DNA from: Tessaracoccus antarcticus
GTDB lineage: Bacteria; Actinomycetota; Actinomycetes; Propionibacteriales; Propionibacteriaceae
Direction of reading: 5' to 3'
Length of the DNA: 64,000 nt
NCBI RefSeq assembly: GCF_003688855.1
Contig: NZ_REFW01000001.1
Coordinates: 930,001 to 994,000, forward strand
Part shown: positions 33,895-43,043 of the stretch, piece after piece
Numbering within the stretch: the stretch's first letter is position 1
Layout of the letters: each line of letters opens with the position of its first letter
Program-made: the position numbers and the translations under genes
Notes under the pieces: generated by a model
Databases searched by the model: none
What the model saw: the letters and a program-made list of their open reading frames with translations, nothing else
Told to the model about the DNA's origin: nothing

Positions 33895-35421
33895 ATGACC
33901 ACCAATGTCGAATTTGGAGCGAGCGTAGACGCCGCCCCACCCGTTCTGAGCGTGCACGGTCTTGCCAAGCGTTTCGGCGGCGTCGTCGCACTGCGCGACG
34001 TGTCACTGGAACTGCGCCCTGGTGAGGTGCACTGTCTGGCGGGCGAAAACGGATCCGGCAAGTCCACGCTCATCAAGATCATCTCGGGGGCCGAGTTCCC
34101 TGACGGTGGGCAGATAGTCGTCGACGGTGAAAGCCGAGAGCGGATGGACACTACCTCCGCGATCGAGACTGGCATCCAAGTCATCTATCAAGACTTCTCG
34201 CTGTTTCCCAATCTCACGGTGGCGGAGAACATCGTCCTCACTTCGGCGGTGGCCCAACGCCATAAGTTCCACAACGCGCGCCGTGCGCGTGCACAGGCCA
34301 AGGAGATTGTTGAGGAACTCCAACTGGACCTCGACCTCGACGCTGACGTGGGCAACCTCTCTGTGGCCAACCGGCAACTCACCGCCATCTGTCGTGCAAT
34401 GATCAGCCGCGCACGCGTGATCATTATGGATGAGCCCACCACCGCGCTGACTCACGCAGAGGTGACAAACCTCTTCGTGCTCGTGGACAAGCTCAGAGAC
34501 CGCGGTGTCGCACTCCTTTTTGTGTCACACAAACTCAACGAGGTGCTTCGCATCTCGCAGCGTGTGACAATCATGCGTTCCGGAGCGGTTGTCACGGCTG
34601 GCCCGGTCGAGGACTTCGACATCAAGTCGATCACGAAGTTCATGACTGGCCTCGACATTGACGACGTGCGAACCCTCCCTGAACTTTCTCCCGAGGCTGA
34701 AGTTCGGCTGGAAGTGGTCGGCCTGACATTGCCGGGCGCCTTCTGGGATGTGAACTTTCAAGTCCGAAAGGGCGAGATCCTAGGCATCACAGGCCTCCTC
34801 GGTTCGGGTCGCACGGAAATTGCGGAGTCCCTCTTCGGGATCGTGCCAGCGGAGCGGGGCACGGTGCGTGTCGACGGCGAGTCCGTCGCCATCGGAAGCA
34901 TCCGCGACGCTGTCAGCGCGGGTATCGGTTACGTGCCGGAAGACCGACTCACCCAGGGGTTGTTTCTCGAAAAATCCATCGCCGACAACATCGTGGCGAG
35001 CTCACTCAGCGAACACAGAACCAAATGGCGCGTCCTCGATCGCCGGCGGATCCGCGCCACTATCGATGAGCTGTTTCAGAAGCTTCACATACAGGCGCCC
35101 AATGCGAAGGCTGCAGTACGCACCCTCTCGGGGGGTAACGCCCAGCGTGTGGTCCTGGCAAAGTGGCTTGCGACCAACCCAAAGATCCTGATTCTCAACG
35201 GCCCAACCGTCGGAGTCGACGTCGGGTCGAAGGCCCAGATCCTTGACCTGCTCCGCGAACAGGCTCGCCGAGGGATGGCCGTCATCGTCATCTCCGACGA
35301 CGAGCCGGAGTTGGTGGCGTGCTGTCACCGCGTGCTCGTGGTGACCAAGGGTCGTGTGTCCGGAGAACTCGCCGGCGACGACGTGTCCGTCGAGACAATT
35401 CAACAGAGCATGGCGGTCTGA
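33895..35421 (+). CDS. Sugar ABC transporter ATP-binding protein (two cassettes, RbsA type)
   Basis: 508 aa from ATG 33895; an upstream extension to 33838 is not conserved in composition. Two ABC cassettes are fused. The first has Walker A GENGSGKST and Walker B IIMDEPTTAL. Its signature is weak (LSVANRQL). The second has a degenerate Walker A (GLLGSGRTE), a full signature LSGGNAQRVVLAKW, and a Walker B reading ILNGPTVGVD instead of the usual LDEPTRGVD. So its catalytic glutamate is missing. Asymmetric cassettes are common in this family but loss of that glutamate is noteworthy. It powers the importer with the flanking subunits. Confidence 0.92.
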   Translation: MTTNVEFGASVDAAPPVLSVHGLAKRFGGVVALRDVSLELRPGEVHCLAGENGSGKSTLIKIISGAEFPDGGQIVVDGESRERMDTTSAIETGIQVIYQDFSLFPNLTVAENIVLTSAVAQRHKFHNARRARAQAKEIVEELQLDLDLDADVGNLSVANRQLTAICRAMISRARVIIMDEPTTALTHAEVTNLFVLVDKLRDRGVALLFVSHKLNEVLRISQRVTIMRSGAVVTAGPVEDFDIKSITKFMTGLDIDDVRTLPELSPEAEVRLEVVGLTLPGAFWDVNFQVRKGEILGITGLLGSGRTEIAESLFGIVPAERGTVRVDGESVAIGSIRDAVSAGIGYVPEDRLTQGLFLEKSIADNIVASSLSEHRTKWRVLDRRRIRATIDELFQKLHIQAPNAKAAVRTLSGGNAQRVVLAKWLATNPKILILNGPTVGVDVGSKAQILDLLREQARRGMAVIVISDDEPELVACCHRVLVVTKGRVSGELAGDDVSVETIQQSMAV

Positions 35422-36455
35422 TGCCCTCTTTAAGAAGACTTCAAGGTAGAAACAACGAGGGCACTCTGCTGCTCGTGCTTATCGGCCTGTGCGTGATCAT
35501 GTCTCTGTTGAATCCCGTGTTCTTTTCCATCAACACGGCGTTCTCGATCATGCGTAGTACGACCGTGCCGTTGATCTTGGCGCTGGCTGTGTTACTGGTC
35601 ATCATCTCAGGGGGCATTGACGTGTCTTTCCCAGTGGTGGCCATCGCCTCTGCCTATACGTCGGTCACGCTGATGTTGAACTTCGACTTCGACTACGGGG
35701 TCCCGGTCGTTTTCCTCATGTCCGCCTGTATCGGTGCTGTCCTCGGGCTGATCAACGGAGTTGTCATCGCTCGATTCAGACTTCCAACGCTGATCGTCAC
35801 CCTGGCGACTCAGGGCATCTTTTTCGGCGCAATGCTCACCTATGTCGGCTCGCGCTATCACCCGGACCTCCCCCCCTCGATGTCGCGACTTTCCACGGTC
35901 AATGTGGTCAATGTCGTCACCAGCAACGGGAAGGCCTATCTTCATGTGCTTGTCCTGCTGGCGGTTGTGGTGGCACTGCTCGTGTGGGGCCTGCTGAAGT
36001 GGACGATGTTTGGTCGTTCGCTTTACGCCATCGGTGGAGACTATGAGGGCGCTCGACGGGCCGGCTTCCGTGTCGTGCGTACTCAGGTGCTCACGTATGT
36101 ACTGGTGGGCGTCATCGCATCGCTCGCGGGCGTTGCGCACATCGTGATGAGCCGAAGCGCGAACCCCCAAGATCTCGTGGGGGGCGAGCTTGACATCATC
36201 GCGGCCGTGGTTCTTGGTGGGGCGTCGATTTTCGGTGGTCGAGGTTCTGTTCTCGGCACTGTGCTCGGAGTGTTGCTGATTCAGGTCATCAACAACAGCC
36301 TGCTACTGGTGGGTGTCCCCGGGGCGTGGCTGCGGGCCGCTGTTGGCATCCTGCTCATTGTCGGTATTGGTATCCAGACGGTGTCCGCCCGGCGCAAGGC
36401 GAGACGCGTGCACTCTGTCGAAGATGCAGCAACGCCAGCTGGAAAGGAGGCCTGA
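35421..36455 (+). CDS. ABC sugar permease 1 (RbsC type)
   Basis: 344 aa from ATG 35421, overlapping the ATPase stop (TGATG). About nine or ten hydrophobic helices. The ISGGIDVSFPVVAIASAY segment and the loop GRSLYAIGGDYEGARRAGF are diagnostic of branched RbsC/AraH-type permeases. It pairs with the second permease encoded next to form a heterodimeric channel, rather than the homodimer of the classical ribose system. Confidence 0.92.
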   Translation: MPSLRRLQGRNNEGTLLLVLIGLCVIMSLLNPVFFSINTAFSIMRSTTVPLILALAVLLVIISGGIDVSFPVVAIASAYTSVTLMLNFDFDYGVPVVFLMSACIGAVLGLINGVVIARFRLPTLIVTLATQGIFFGAMLTYVGSRYHPDLPPSMSRLSTVNVVNVVTSNGKAYLHVLVLLAVVVALLVWGLLKWTMFGRSLYAIGGDYEGARRAGFRVVRTQVLTYVLVGVIASLAGVAHIVMSRSANPQDLVGGELDIIAAVVLGGASIFGGRGSVLGTVLGVLLIQVINNSLLLVGVPGAWLRAAVGILLIVGIGIQTVSARRKARRVHSVEDAATPAGKEA

Positions 36456-36457
36456 CG

Positions 36458-37537
36458 ATGCCGAAGAATGATCTGAGCACGGGCCTGCGGGATACCAATG
36501 GCCGAGTTGATTCGTTGGTACGGGGAATGGTGGAGCGGGCGCGGGACAACCGCGGAGTTGGGCGGATGGTACTTGTCTTTGTCGCGTCCTTCACCCTCTT
36601 CGCAGCCCTGAATCCGCGCGTGTTCCTCGGGCCCATCAACTTGCAGAACATCATGGTGTCGGCGCCGGAGGTCGGAGTCATCGCGGTTGCCATGACTCTG
36701 GCGATGTTGACAGGCGGCATCGACCTGTCCCTGGTCTCGATCGCTAACTTGTCTGCAATCACGATGTCCACGATGTACACCGCATTGGGGGCATCCAGTC
36801 CGGGGCTGGCCGAGTCGATGGCCGTTCCCATCCTCTTGGCGGGAATAATGGTCGGTGTACTTTGTGGGCTACTCAACGGGGTGCTGATCGGTGTGGTCGG
36901 CATCACACCCATCCTCGCTACGCTCGGAACCATGCAGATCCTCAACGGTCTGGCCATCGTGTGGACCGGTGGCTCGACCCTCTACGGGGCGCCGTCAGGT
37001 TTCGTGACATTCGGTAAGACCGCTGTCGCTACCATCCCAATGCTGTTCATCGTGTTTCTTGCGGTAGCAATCAGCATTGCGATAATGATCAACCGGACCG
37101 CGCTCGGCCGAAAAATGGAACTGCAAGGCGCCAACCCCGTAGCCGCGCTTTTCTCCGGCATTCGGAGTGCGAAGGTGTTGCTCGGGAGCTACGCCATCGG
37201 CGGTGGTCTGGCCGGTCTGGCGGGTTTCCTTTTCCTGGCTAGAAATCCAACAGCGTCGGCAGACTACGGAACTTCGTACGTCCTGCTGGTGATCGTGATC
37301 GCCGTCCTCGGTGGGGCCAACCCGAACGGCGGCTTTGCGTCCGTGGCCGGTGTCGTCTTGGCGACGCTGACCCTTCAGGTTGTTTCCAGCGGATTCACCG
37401 CGTTGAGGCTCTCGACCTATCAGTACGCGATCGCCCAAGGTGTGATCCTGATCACCGTGATGATCGTCGATGCCATCACCTGGCCCAAGCTTCGACGCGG
37501 CAAAAAGCGGATCGCCTCCGGTGCGCCCACCAAATAA
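36458..37537 (+). CDS. ABC sugar permease 2 (RbsC type)
   Basis: 359 aa from ATG 36458, with GAAAGGAGG upstream. Same family as the preceding gene: LTGGIDLSLVSIANLSA, and the loop ALGRKMELQGANPVAALFSG. Two different RbsC-type permeases in one operon are typical of LsrCD, RhaPQ and erythritol-type importers. The C-terminus is basic (LRRGKKRIASGAPTK). It lies two bases after the previous gene. Confidence 0.92.
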   Translation: MPKNDLSTGLRDTNGRVDSLVRGMVERARDNRGVGRMVLVFVASFTLFAALNPRVFLGPINLQNIMVSAPEVGVIAVAMTLAMLTGGIDLSLVSIANLSAITMSTMYTALGASSPGLAESMAVPILLAGIMVGVLCGLLNGVLIGVVGITPILATLGTMQILNGLAIVWTGGSTLYGAPSGFVTFGKTAVATIPMLFIVFLAVAISIAIMINRTALGRKMELQGANPVAALFSGIRSAKVLLGSYAIGGGLAGLAGFLFLARNPTASADYGTSYVLLVIVIAVLGGANPNGGFASVAGVVLATLTLQVVSSGFTALRLSTYQYAIAQGVILITVMIVDAITWPKLRRGKKRIASGAPTK

Positions 37538-37563
37538 ACCGATTCATCAAGGATGGAGCAGTA

Positions 37564-38565
37564 ATGAAGAAAATCATCAATGACCCGCAGAATTTCGTCG
37601 ACGAGTTCATCGAAGGAATCCTGTTGGCGCATCCGCAGCTCGTGAAGACGCCGGGTGAGGACGCACGTGTAATGGTGCGGGCGGACGCCCCAGTCGCTGG
37701 CAAAGTCGGCATTGTCACGGGGGGTGGGTCTGGGCATCTTCCCCTGTTCAAGGGGTACGTCGGAGCTGGCCTGTGCGATGGAGTTGCCATCGGCAACGTC
37801 TTCTCTTCGCCGTCCTCGGACCAAGTGCTTGAAGCCACAAAGGCTGTCAGCGGCGGTGCCGGGGTCATGTACTTGTATGGCAACTACGGCGGAGACGTCT
37901 TCAACTTTGATCTGGCTGCAGACATGGCCGAACTTGACGGCATTTCGACCCTCACCGTTGTGGGCCGTGACGACGTGGCGAGTCAGCCTCGCGAACGTGC
38001 AGCAGATCGCCGCGGTGTCGCAGGCATCTTCTTCGCCTTCAAGGGGGCGGGCGCTGCGGCGGAGCGGGGTGACTCGCTGGAGCAGGTTGCGGCCGTCGCG
38101 GAGGATATCGTCGACAATACGGCAACCATGGGAGTGGGGCTTACACCCACGATCATGCCGATGACCGGGAAACCCAGCTTCGAGCTGTCCGATGACGAGA
38201 TGGAGATCGGCATTGGGATTCACGGCGAGCCCGGCATCCATCGGGGCAAGCTGGAGACCGCGGACGAAATTGCCGACCGACTCACTTTGCCACAGATTGA
38301 AGACCTGTCCCTGCAGAAGGGCGACGAGGTTGCACTCCTCGTGAACGGGTTGGGTTCCACTCCTCTGGAGGAGTTGTATGTTCTCGTTCGAAGGGTGCAC
38401 CACAACCTTGCCGAGCGCGGCATTGTTATCGCGAAGCACTACGTAGGCGAATACGCCACCAGCCTTGAAATGGCAGGTGCCTCGATCTCGATGCTGAAAC
38501 TCAACGCAGAACGCCTTGCGCTACTCAACGCACCGGCTCGTACGCCGTTCTTTCAGGAGATCTGA
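37564..38565 (+). CDS. dhaK: Dihydroxyacetone/ketotetrose kinase substrate-binding subunit (DhaK-like)
   Basis: 333 aa. It matches DhaK: VTGGGSGHLPLFKGYVG near residue 55, GNYGGDVFNFDLAAD, and the substrate histidine that forms a hemiaminal with the ketone, His220 in GIGIHGEPGIH. DhaK binds dihydroxyacetone or related short ketoses; the partner DhaL subunit carries ATP or ADP. No DhaM phosphotransferase is nearby, so an ATP-dependent type is likely. Related proteins phosphorylate erythrulose in erythritol pathways of mycobacteria, so the substrate may be a C3 or C4 ketose. It lies 26 bp after the permease. Confidence 0.9.
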   Translation: MKKIINDPQNFVDEFIEGILLAHPQLVKTPGEDARVMVRADAPVAGKVGIVTGGGSGHLPLFKGYVGAGLCDGVAIGNVFSSPSSDQVLEATKAVSGGAGVMYLYGNYGGDVFNFDLAADMAELDGISTLTVVGRDDVASQPRERAADRRGVAGIFFAFKGAGAAAERGDSLEQVAAVAEDIVDNTATMGVGLTPTIMPMTGKPSFELSDDEMEIGIGIHGEPGIHRGKLETADEIADRLTLPQIEDLSLQKGDEVALLVNGLGSTPLEELYVLVRRVHHNLAERGIVIAKHYVGEYATSLEMAGASISMLKLNAERLALLNAPARTPFFQEI

Positions 38566-38568
38566 GCG

Positions 38569-39180
38569 ATGGACGGAAAGGCACTGCAGGAAGCGATCAG
38601 CCGCTGCTTGACGGTTTTCGCTCAAAGCGCTGACGAACTGGGCGATTTGGACCAGGCACTGGGCGACGGTGACCTTGGTATCACAGTGTCGCTCGGAGCC
38701 AAGGCGACGAACGAGGCTTTGGCCAAGTTGGGTGATGACACGACGCCGACGGAGGTGCTCCTGACCTGCGCCAAAGCCTTCGCCAACGCCAACCCGTCCA
38801 CGATGGCGGCGCTCGTGGCCGGCGGGCTGCTTGCGGGCTCGCGCACCATCAACGATGCGGCCATGATTGGACCGGATCAAGTGGGTCCGTTTATTCAGGC
38901 CGTCGCTCAGTCGATCAGCCAGCGTGGCAAATCTCAGTTGGGTGACAAGACGATTCTCGACGCGATGTTCCCTGCGGCGGAGGCGTACGTCGCTGGACTG
39001 GAGAAAGAGCCCCTCGCTGCCGCCATCGAAGCGGCACGTGAGGGGGTCGAGCGGTCGACAGGTCTTCAGTCCCGTCGCGGTCGCGCCTCCTGGATGCAGG
39101 AGCGCAGTATTGGTCTGCAGGATCCTGGCGCGACCGGTTTCCTCCGGTTCCTGGAAGCGTGGCAGCAAGCCAACTCATAG
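38569..39180 (+). CDS. dhaL: DhaL-like nucleotide-binding kinase subunit
   Basis: 203 aa. The conserved aspartates that bind the two magnesium ions and nucleotide are in the LDQALGDGDLG motif. Later family segments are VAGGLLAGSRTI and LGDKTILDAMFPAAEAY. The subunit phosphorylates the ketose held by DhaK. It lies three bases after dhaK and is the last gene of the operon, followed by a strong hairpin. Together with the importer it provides uptake and first-step phosphorylation of a small ketose. Confidence 0.9.
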   Translation: MDGKALQEAISRCLTVFAQSADELGDLDQALGDGDLGITVSLGAKATNEALAKLGDDTTPTEVLLTCAKAFANANPSTMAALVAGGLLAGSRTINDAAMIGPDQVGPFIQAVAQSISQRGKSQLGDKTILDAMFPAAEAYVAGLEKEPLAAAIEAAREGVERSTGLQSRRGRASWMQERSIGLQDPGATGFLRFLEAWQQANS

Positions 39181-39185
39181 TCATA

Positions 39186-39216
39186 CTCTCGGAGCCTGAC
39201 CTTCAGGCTCCGAGAG
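39186..39216. terminator. Transcription terminator hairpin after dhaL
   Basis: CTCTCGGAGCCTGA, loop CCT, then TCAGGCTCCGAGAG: a perfect 14-bp stem starting six bases beyond the dhaL stop. No U-tract follows, which is common for actinobacterial hairpin terminators. Confidence 0.85.
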
Positions 39217-39334
39217 AGTCGATGGTCAAGTCTGCGTTCACTCCGACTACCTCTGGTGCGGGTCCACCCCGACCGTTGACAACGACGACGTGCGGGCGCA
39301 ATGTGGACCCACCCTCCAGGACGGAGGCGGACGG

Positions 39335-40003
39335 ATGAGCGGAGCGGACATGGTTGAACGTGTTTCCCATCGGCAGTTCCATGAAGTCGACGGTGTCGAG
39401 GACTGGCGCGTGGTGTTCGGCGGCGCGACGGCGTACTTCTCGACCGGATCGTTCGCCAAGGGTGTGGAACTGGTGGAGGCCATCGGAGCTCTGGCCGATG
39501 CAGCCAACCATCACCCGGACGTGGACCTGCGCTACGGGGGAGTGCGAGTCTGCACGGTCACCCATGAGATCGACGACATCAGCGAGCGTGATGTTGCCCT
39601 GGCGCAGCAGATTTCACTCGCGGCGCGCACACTGGGCATCCCTGCCGACCCGTCCAAAGTGCAGGCCATGCAGGTCTCCATCGACGCACTGGACATCGCG
39701 AAGGTGTGGCCGTTCTGGTGCGCCGCCATGGGCTACGTGGAACGCGGCGACGACGATGCCGTGGATCCTCTGGGCTTCGGGCCGGTGGTGACCTTCCAGC
39801 AGATGGACGAGCCGCGGCCCCAGCGCAGCCGCATCCACGTCGATGTCTCGGTACCCCGCGATCAGGTGGAACAGCGCGTCGCCGCCGCACTGGCCGCGGG
39901 TGGCCACATGGTGAGCGACGCGAACGCGCCGCACTGGTGGACCCTCGCCGACGCCGAGGGCAACGAGGTCGACATCGCTCCCTGGGCCGATGACCTCACC
40001 TGA
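39335..40003 (+). CDS. Pterin-4a-carbinolamine dehydratase fused to a glyoxalase-like domain
   Basis: 222 aa from ATG 39335 behind GGACGGAGG. Residues about 5-95 are a pterin-4a-carbinolamine dehydratase (PCD/DCoH) domain with its motif ADAANHHPDVDLRYGG and TH at VCTVTHEIDD. Residues about 105-220 are a VOC/glyoxalase-like domain (VSIDALDIAKVWPFWCAAMG, HVDVSVPRDQVEQRV, WWTLADAEGNEVDIAPW). PCDs recycle the pterin of aromatic amino acid hydroxylases or act as regulators; none of those hydroxylases is nearby. The fusion is seen in actinobacteria but its reaction is not established. The gene stands alone. Confidence 0.85.
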   Translation: MSGADMVERVSHRQFHEVDGVEDWRVVFGGATAYFSTGSFAKGVELVEAIGALADAANHHPDVDLRYGGVRVCTVTHEIDDISERDVALAQQISLAARTLGIPADPSKVQAMQVSIDALDIAKVWPFWCAAMGYVERGDDDAVDPLGFGPVVTFQQMDEPRPQRSRIHVDVSVPRDQVEQRVAAALAAGGHMVSDANAPHWWTLADAEGNEVDIAPWADDLT

Positions 40004-40017
40004 CGACCTCACCTGAC
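39992..40017. repeat. 13-bp tandem duplication across the stop codon
   Basis: GACCTCACCTGAC occurs twice in direct succession (39992-40004 and 40005-40017), followed by a partial third GACC. The first copy includes the stop codon of the PCD fusion gene. It looks like a recent slippage or duplication. Confidence 0.9.
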
Positions 40018-40033
40018 GACCCAGTGAACGCCG

Positions 40034-41266
40034 TCACCAGTCGTGCATGGTCCCGTCGAGTTGCAGGCGGTTGATGGGGAGGTAGGCGGTGGTGTACTCG
40101 AATCCGGCGGCGAGATCCTCGTCGTATTCGACGCCGAGACCGGGTGCAGTACCAGGGTGCAGAAGTCCGTTCTCGAAGGTGTAGTTGGTCTTGAAAACCT
40201 TCAAGGTGTCCTCGGAGTGCTGCATGTACTCCTGGATGCCGAAATTGTGGATGGCGATGTCCAGGTGGAGGGCGGCGGCCTGCCCGACCGGGGAGATGTC
40301 CGTCGGTCCGTGGAAGCCGGACTTGATCTGGTAGACCGCGGCGAAGTCCATGATTTTTTTCAGCCCGCTGATTCCACCGGTGTGGGTCACGGCGCTGCGG
40401 ACGTAGTCGATCAGCTGCTCGGTGATGAGCGTCTGGTAGTCGAAGACAGAGTTGAACACCTCGCCAATGGCGAGCGGCGTGGTGGTCTGCGAGCGGACCC
40501 GCCGCAGCCCCTCCTGGTTCTCGCCGGGGGTGCAGTCCTCGAGCCAGAACAGGTCGTAGGGCTCCAGCGTCTTGCCCAGGCTGCCGGCCTGATTGGGGGT
40601 GAGGCGGTGGTGCGCGTCGTGCAGCAGAGGTAGTTCGTACCCGAACTCCTCACGAACTGCCGCGAAGATGGTCGGGATGTGGCGCATGTAGGCACGGGTG
40701 TCCCATGCCTCCTCCTTCGGCAGAGCGCCCCGGCCGGCCGGCTCGTAGTCGTAGCGCTGACCGGGAGCCTGGTCGCTGGCGACTCCGTAGACCTGGCCCA
40801 GGCCGGGCACCCCCGTCTGCACGCGGATTGCCCTGTAGCCCTCGTCAAGATGGTTCCTGATGGAGCTGAACAGTGAAGGCAGGTCCGAGCCGGAGGCGTG
40901 CCCGTACGCGAGTGCGCCCGTGCGGGAAGCACCGCCGAGCAACTGGAACACGGGCATCCCCGCGACCTTGCCCTTGATGTCCCAGAGGGCGACGTCGACC
41001 GCGGCGATGGATGCCATCGTCACAGGGCCACGCCGCCAGTAGGCACCGCGGTAGAGGTACTGCCAGATGTCCTCGATATTCTGCGGATCGCGTCCGATCA
41101 GCAGGGGGGCGACATGTTCCTTCAAGTAGGCGACGACTGAGAGTTCGCGACCGTTGAGGGTGGCGTCCCCGAGTCCGGTGACGCCGTCGGAGGTGGTGAT
41201 CTTCAAGGTCACGAAGTTGCGTCCGGGGCTTGTGACGAAGACTTCCGCTGTTTCGATAACAGCCAT
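40034..41266 (-). CDS. manD: D-mannonate dehydratase (ManD/RspA, enolase superfamily)
   Basis: 410 aa. Enolase-superfamily ManD features: [18 protein letters not shown] at the N-terminus, metal ligands in [20 protein letters not shown] and AIGEVFNSV, the [10 protein letters not shown] segment, and the C-terminal GTMHDW tail typical of this subgroup. ManD dehydrates D-mannonate to 2-keto-3-deoxygluconate; some homologues prefer D-gluconate or have little activity, so catalytic efficiency is not certain. It is 63 bp downstream of uxaC and likely cotranscribed. Confidence 0.88.
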   Translation of the reverse strand: MAVIETAEVFVTSPGRNFVTLKITTSDGVTGLGDATLNGRELSVVAYLKEHVAPLLIGRDPQNIEDIWQYLYRGAYWRRGPVTMASIAAVDVALWDIKGKVAGMPVFQLLGGASRTGALAYGHASGSDLPSLFSSIRNHLDEGYRAIRVQTGVPGLGQVYGVASDQAPGQRYDYEPAGRGALPKEEAWDTRAYMRHIPTIFAAVREEFGYELPLLHDAHHRLTPNQAGSLGKTLEPYDLFWLEDCTPGENQEGLRRVRSQTTTPLAIGEVFNSVFDYQTLITEQLIDYVRSAVTHTGGISGLKKIMDFAAVYQIKSGFHGPTDISPVGQAAALHLDIAIHNFGIQEYMQHSEDTLKVFKTNYTFENGLLHPGTAPGLGVEYDEDLAAGFEYTTAYLPINRLQLDGTMHDW

Positions 41267-41329
41267 GGTGCTCTCTTTCCTCAGTGGAACTTCAGTGTCG
41301 CAGGGGTCAGTTCTGGTGCACGGGGGGAG

Positions 41330-42778
41330 TCAGCTGTCGCGGCGGGCGTAGGACTGGAGCGGCAGGTTGTACGCCAGGTCGATGGCAGTTTCGACGGCTT
41401 CGTCGAGGCCGAGGCGGTGCTCGGCGACGAGCTTGGCGAGGTATCCCGCATCGACTCGACGCGCCAGGTCGTGCCGGGCCGGGATGGAGGCGAACGCCCG
41501 CGTGTCGTCGACGAACCCGCTCGTGTTGTAGAAACCGGCGGTCTCCGTGACGAGATCGCGGAAACGCGCCATCCCGCCCGGCGAGTCGAGGAACCACCAC
41601 GGGGCCCCGAGGCGCACGGATGGATAGACGCCGGCCAGGGGGGCCAGTTCCCGCGAGTAGACGTCCTCATCGATGGTGAAGAGGATCATCCGGAACCGTG
41701 GGTCCAGCCCGAACTCTTCAAGGAGCGGGCGAAGGGATCGGGTGAACTCGATGGGGATGGGAATGTCGAAGCCGGTGTCGGCGCCGAACGCCGTGAAATT
41801 GGCGTCGGAGTGGTTCCGCAGGACGCCGGGGTGCAACTGCATGACCAGTCCGTCGTCGAGCGACATGCGTGCCGTCTCGAAGAGCATGTTGGCGGCGAAT
41901 GCATGAGATTCGCCCTGGCTGATCTGTCCGCGTCTGGCAGCGTCAAAGATCCGTCCCGCATCCGCAGCAGCGAGGGGCGTGGTGTCAGCGAGCAGATGGC
42001 CGTGGTCGCTGGCCCGGGCGCCGGCTTCCGCGAACGCGAACCGGCGTTTCCTGAGGGCGTCCAGGTAGCTCTCGTAGCCGGTGATCTCGATGCCGCTGCG
42101 AGCAGAAAGGCGGCCGATGCCGTCGCGCCACGTGGCGTGATGCGGGTAGAAGAGGGCGTCGGGACGAAACGTCGGGACAACTCGTTCGCCCCAGCCGTCG
42201 GCAGCCAATGCCGCATGCGCGGCAAGGTCAGATTCCGGTGCATCCGTGGTACTGAGGATCTCGATGTTGAACCTGTCGAACAGGCTCCGGATGTGGAACT
42301 CGGGCAGTGCAAGCGTGGCGAGCAGGTGATCGTAGATCTCGTCCGCGTGCTCGGATGAGGGCACGTGGGTGACGCCGAAGACGTCGATGAGTGCGTGCTC
42401 GATCCAGTAGCGGGTCGGCGTTCCTCGGAAGAGCTTCCAGTTCTCGCAGAACAGCCGCCAGATCTTGCGATGGTCGGTTTCAGAAGCCGTTCCGGATGCG
42501 TCCACCGCGGGGACGCCGAGGTCGGCGGGGGAGTACCCCTGGGAGACGAGCATGCGCACCAGGTAGTGGTCCGGTATGACGAACAGTTCCGCCGGGTCGC
42601 CGAACGACTGGTTGTCGAGGATGGCTTCCACCGCGACGTGGCCGTGCATGGACACGATGGGAAGCTCCGCGGTGGCCCGGTACACAGCCCGGGCGATGTC
42701 GCGTTGCCGGGGCTCAGCTGGAAGTGCACGATCGGGATCGAGCGACCATGCCGTACCAGTGGTTGACGCCTTCGACAT
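41330..42778 (-). CDS. uxaC: Glucuronate (uronate) isomerase
   Basis: 482 aa from ATG 42778 behind GGAGGAAG. It belongs to the amidohydrolase-related UxaC family: the metal histidines in VSMHGHVAVEAI, IPDHYLVRMLVSQGYS, the VMQLHPGVLRNHSD segment and the closing GAPWWFLDSPGGM. It converts D-glucuronate to D-fructuronate and D-galacturonate to D-tagaturonate, the entry step of the hexuronate pathway. It is first in the uxaC-manD operon and divergent from the LacI regulator gene. Confidence 0.93.
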   Translation of the reverse strand: MSKASTTGTAWSLDPDRALPAEPRQRDIARAVYRATAELPIVSMHGHVAVEAILDNQSFGDPAELFVIPDHYLVRMLVSQGYSPADLGVPAVDASGTASETDHRKIWRLFCENWKLFRGTPTRYWIEHALIDVFGVTHVPSSEHADEIYDHLLATLALPEFHIRSLFDRFNIEILSTTDAPESDLAAHAALAADGWGERVVPTFRPDALFYPHHATWRDGIGRLSARSGIEITGYESYLDALRKRRFAFAEAGARASDHGHLLADTTPLAAADAGRIFDAARRGQISQGESHAFAANMLFETARMSLDDGLVMQLHPGVLRNHSDANFTAFGADTGFDIPIPIEFTRSLRPLLEEFGLDPRFRMILFTIDEDVYSRELAPLAGVYPSVRLGAPWWFLDSPGGMARFRDLVTETAGFYNTSGFVDDTRAFASIPARHDLARRVDAGYLAKLVAEHRLGLDEAVETAIDLAYNLPLQSYARRDS

Positions 42779-42792
42779 GTTCTTCCTCCTGG

Positions 42793-42816
42793 TTGCAACA
42801 CTGCAACATCGTTTCA
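42793..42816. promoter_or_regulatory. Overlapping inverted repeats upstream of uxaC
   Basis: TTGCA-ACAC-TGCAA (42793-42806) overlaps TGCAACATCGTTTCA (42802-42816). On the minus strand the latter reads TGAAAC-GAT-GTTGCA, a looser relative of the LacI-type sites found upstream of lacI and uxaA. It may control uxaC-manD. Confidence 0.35.
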
Positions 42817-42966
42817 GAGATTCTCCAGCGGTCCCCGAGGGGAAGTTGGACGCAACTGCTCTTCACCATACCGACAATCAAGCGTGATTCCCAGACCCAT
42901 CCTGACAGGGAGTAGACGGCGGCGCCCTGATTTATAACAAATCGATGTCACCTCTTGACGAGACGA

Positions 42967-42980
42967 TGAAAAGGTTTGCA
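42967..42980. promoter_or_regulatory. LacI-type operator upstream of the lacI gene
   Basis: TGAAAAGGTTTGCA closely matches the TGAAAACGTTTACA site upstream of uxaA. It sits between the divergent uxaC and lacI genes, 64 bp before the lacI start preferred here. Its presence argues against the earlier ATG at 42945, which would place the operator within coding sequence. Confidence 0.6.
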
Positions 42981-43043
42981 GACTGTCCCCACAGCGTTGC
43001 AATGATGCATCGACTGCGACTGAACTACACGGGGCGGTGTGAG

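Noticed and set aside
32782..37537. An AI-2 (Lsr) uptake system, because of the LsrB-like binding protein and two permeases
   Set aside because: LsrK, LsrF and LsrG are absent; the operon instead encodes DhaK/DhaL-like kinase subunits.
42945..43043. LacI protein starting at the upstream ATG 42945
   Set aside because: The extra 33 residues precede the normal N-terminal helix-turn-helix and would bury the candidate operator inside coding sequence.
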